A stretch of 64,000 nucleotides of DNA from assembly GCA_020638655.1 (NCBI GenBank), contig JACKIC010000003.1, forward strand, positions 248,001 through 312,000, written 5' to 3'. The stretch comes from Planctomycetota bacterium. Its GTDB lineage: Bacteria > Planctomycetota > UBA1135 > UBA2386. The first letter of the stretch is position 1, and each line of letters opens with the position of its first letter. The position numbers and the translations under genes are program-made. Shown piece by piece: positions 62,954 through 64,000 of this stretch. The notes beneath the pieces are model-generated. The model did not search any database. It was not told where the DNA came from and was given only the letters and a program-made list of their open reading frames with translations.

Positions 62954-63655
62954 CTACTGGCCCTTCTTCTCGACGAAGCGCCAGCTCGAGCACCAGACGT
63001 CGTCGAAGCCCGGCACGAGCGGCATCGGCCCGTTCGGGTGCACCAGGCTGATCGTGGCGCCCGCCGCGCGCCGCAGCAGCTCGCTCGGCAGCTCGCTGCT
63101 CAGCGGCGGCGCCAGCGGCGTCTCGCCGAGCGCCGGCTTGGTCACCAGCATCGACCGGTCGGGCATCACCGAGTTCGACCAGCGGCGCAGCTTGGGCAGG
63201 ATGGCCTCGAGCTCGGGCAGCGGCTGCAGCGCGGCGATCACCACGACCGTGCTCGTGCCCTGGACCTGGCTGCGCGTGGTCCAGGCAAGTTCCTTGGTCT
63301 CGGACTTCTCGGTCTCGGTCTTGCCCGGCAGCGTCGCCATGCCGGTGGGCAGCGGCTGCGCCAGGTCGCTCTTGAGGTCGGCAGATGGCCAGAGCAGCAG
63401 GGTGCCGTCGACGATGCTGTGGCTGAACACGTAGACGTAGGTCGGCGCGATCGCCGTGAACGCCAGGCGGAACGGCGACTCGGCCGGCAGCTCGTCGTAG
63501 TTCTTCGCCTGCTTGATCTCGGTGCCGGTGCCGACGCGCCACGTGCAGGCCGGGGCGTCGGCGCTGGCCTGCCGCTGCCAGAAGTAGCCGGCGATGGCGA
63601 GCGCCGCCGCGACGGGGAGTAGCCGACGGGTCAGGGACTTCTTGGGTGCGGCCAT
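62954..63655 (-). CDS. DUF4384-like membrane-anchored protein
   Basis: 233 residues: a membrane helix (about 11-27) and an outer domain with YVYVFSHSIVDGTLLLWPSADLKSDLAQPL and LPGKTETEKSET, the pattern of DUF4384, which is often fused to kinases or found beside them. It lies 22 bases after the SDR gene, so probably on one message. Function unknown. Confidence 0.72.
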   Translation of the reverse strand: MAAPKKSLTRRLLPVAAALAIAGYFWQRQASADAPACTWRVGTGTEIKQAKNYDELPAESPFRLAFTAIAPTYVYVFSHSIVDGTLLLWPSADLKSDLAQPLPTGMATLPGKTETEKSETKELAWTTRSQVQGTSTVVVIAALQPLPELEAILPKLRRWSNSVMPDRSMLVTKPALGETPLAPPLSSELPSELLRRAAGATISLVHPNGPMPLVPGFDDVWCSSWRFVEKKGQ

Positions 63656-63677
63656 GGGTGCCTTCGCGTGCGTTGGA

Positions 63678-64000
63678 CTACTGGCGGTGCACCATCTGCG
63701 GGTTTGCCTGGTCGGTGGGCATGACCACGATGGTGTCGAGGTTGACGTGCGCCGGGCGGTTGGCGGCGAACGCGACGCACTCAGCGACGTCCTCGGCGGT
63801 CAGCGGCCTCGTGCCGGTGTAGACCTTCGCAGCGCGCTCGGCGTCGCCGCGGAAGCGCACCAGCGAGAACTCGGTGTCGACCATGCCCGGGTCGACGCTG
63901 GTGACGCGGATGTTGCTGCCCAGCGTCTCCATGCGGATGGCTTCGCAGATCGGCTGCAGCGCGCGCTTGCTGCCGCAGTAGACGCCGCCGCCGACGTAGG
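63678..64000 (-). CDS. Short-chain dehydrogenase/reductase (partial, N-terminus outside window)
   Basis: The last 107 codons of an SDR. The catalytic pair Tyr-x3-Lys (YCGSK) appears just inside the right edge, followed by ALQPICEAIRMETLGSNIRVTSVDPGMVDTEF and ends with NLDTIVVMPTDQANPQ. These fit the YdfG-like NADP-dependent 3-hydroxy acid dehydrogenase group. The dinucleotide-binding half lies outside the window. Confidence 0.88.
   Translation of the reverse strand, partial: YVGGGVYCGSKRALQPICEAIRMETLGSNIRVTSVDPGMVDTEFSLVRFRGDAERAAKVYTGTRPLTAEDVAECVAFAANRPAHVNLDTIVVMPTDQANPQMVHRQ

Overview
The window is about 70% GC and carries close to sixty tightly packed protein genes on both strands, with no gene-free stretch longer than about 300 bases. 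No rRNA, tRNA, CRISPR array or insertion sequence was seen. The gene content points to a member of the Planctomycetota. It includes PKN-type Ser/Thr kinases, six ECF-like sigma factors, a formylglycine sulfatase, secreted proteins with a shared C-terminal beta domain, nidogen-like secreted repeats and many DUF families common in that phylum. The lineage is inferred from content, not from a marker gene.

Layout. 1-9600: signalling genes (two kinases, three ECF sigma factors) mixed with an intradiol dioxygenase, an ABC-F ATPase, a TlpA thioredoxin and a cytochrome c. 9637-13030: a sulfatase with an unusual C-terminal fusion, a TusA-like/DsrE-like sulfur-relay pair and a truncated hemoglobin. 13045-18995 (minus): one operon for a ferric-iron-type ABC importer, a five-heme cytochrome and a HEAT-repeat lipoprotein. 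19230-24256: a TPR-thioredoxin protein, a CoA-transferase and a thioredoxin-like gene with an in-frame UGA that I read as a new selenoprotein. 24261-27901: two ECF systems flanking a gene for a tiny, extremely cysteine-rich exported peptide. 28489-33276: a five-gene sulfane-sulfur/persulfide operon (exported metallo-beta-lactamase/rhodanese, two YeeE/YedE channels, membrane-anchored triple rhodanese, ArsR regulator) with a near-leaderless sigma70-type promoter whose spacer holds a 12-bp inverted repeat.

33279-46500: a chemoreceptor with a secreted PDC-like sensor, housekeeping RNA modification genes (rlmH, an RsmB/NOP methyltransferase, queA), a hybrid histidine kinase, glycosyltransferases and thiE. 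46537-54406: a di-heme peroxidase and a nidogen-like secreted protein, then a UPF1-like helicase and pruA. 54639-64000: a zinc ribbon, queG, an ECF/anti-sigma pair with TPRs, GDPD, an aminotransferase, gmhA and the edge of a short-chain dehydrogenase.

The strongest discoveries are the putative selenoprotein with its fdhF-like SECIS hairpin, and the persulfide operon with its promoter-embedded operator. Four-base ATGA or GTGA overlaps join many neighbours and support the operon calls.
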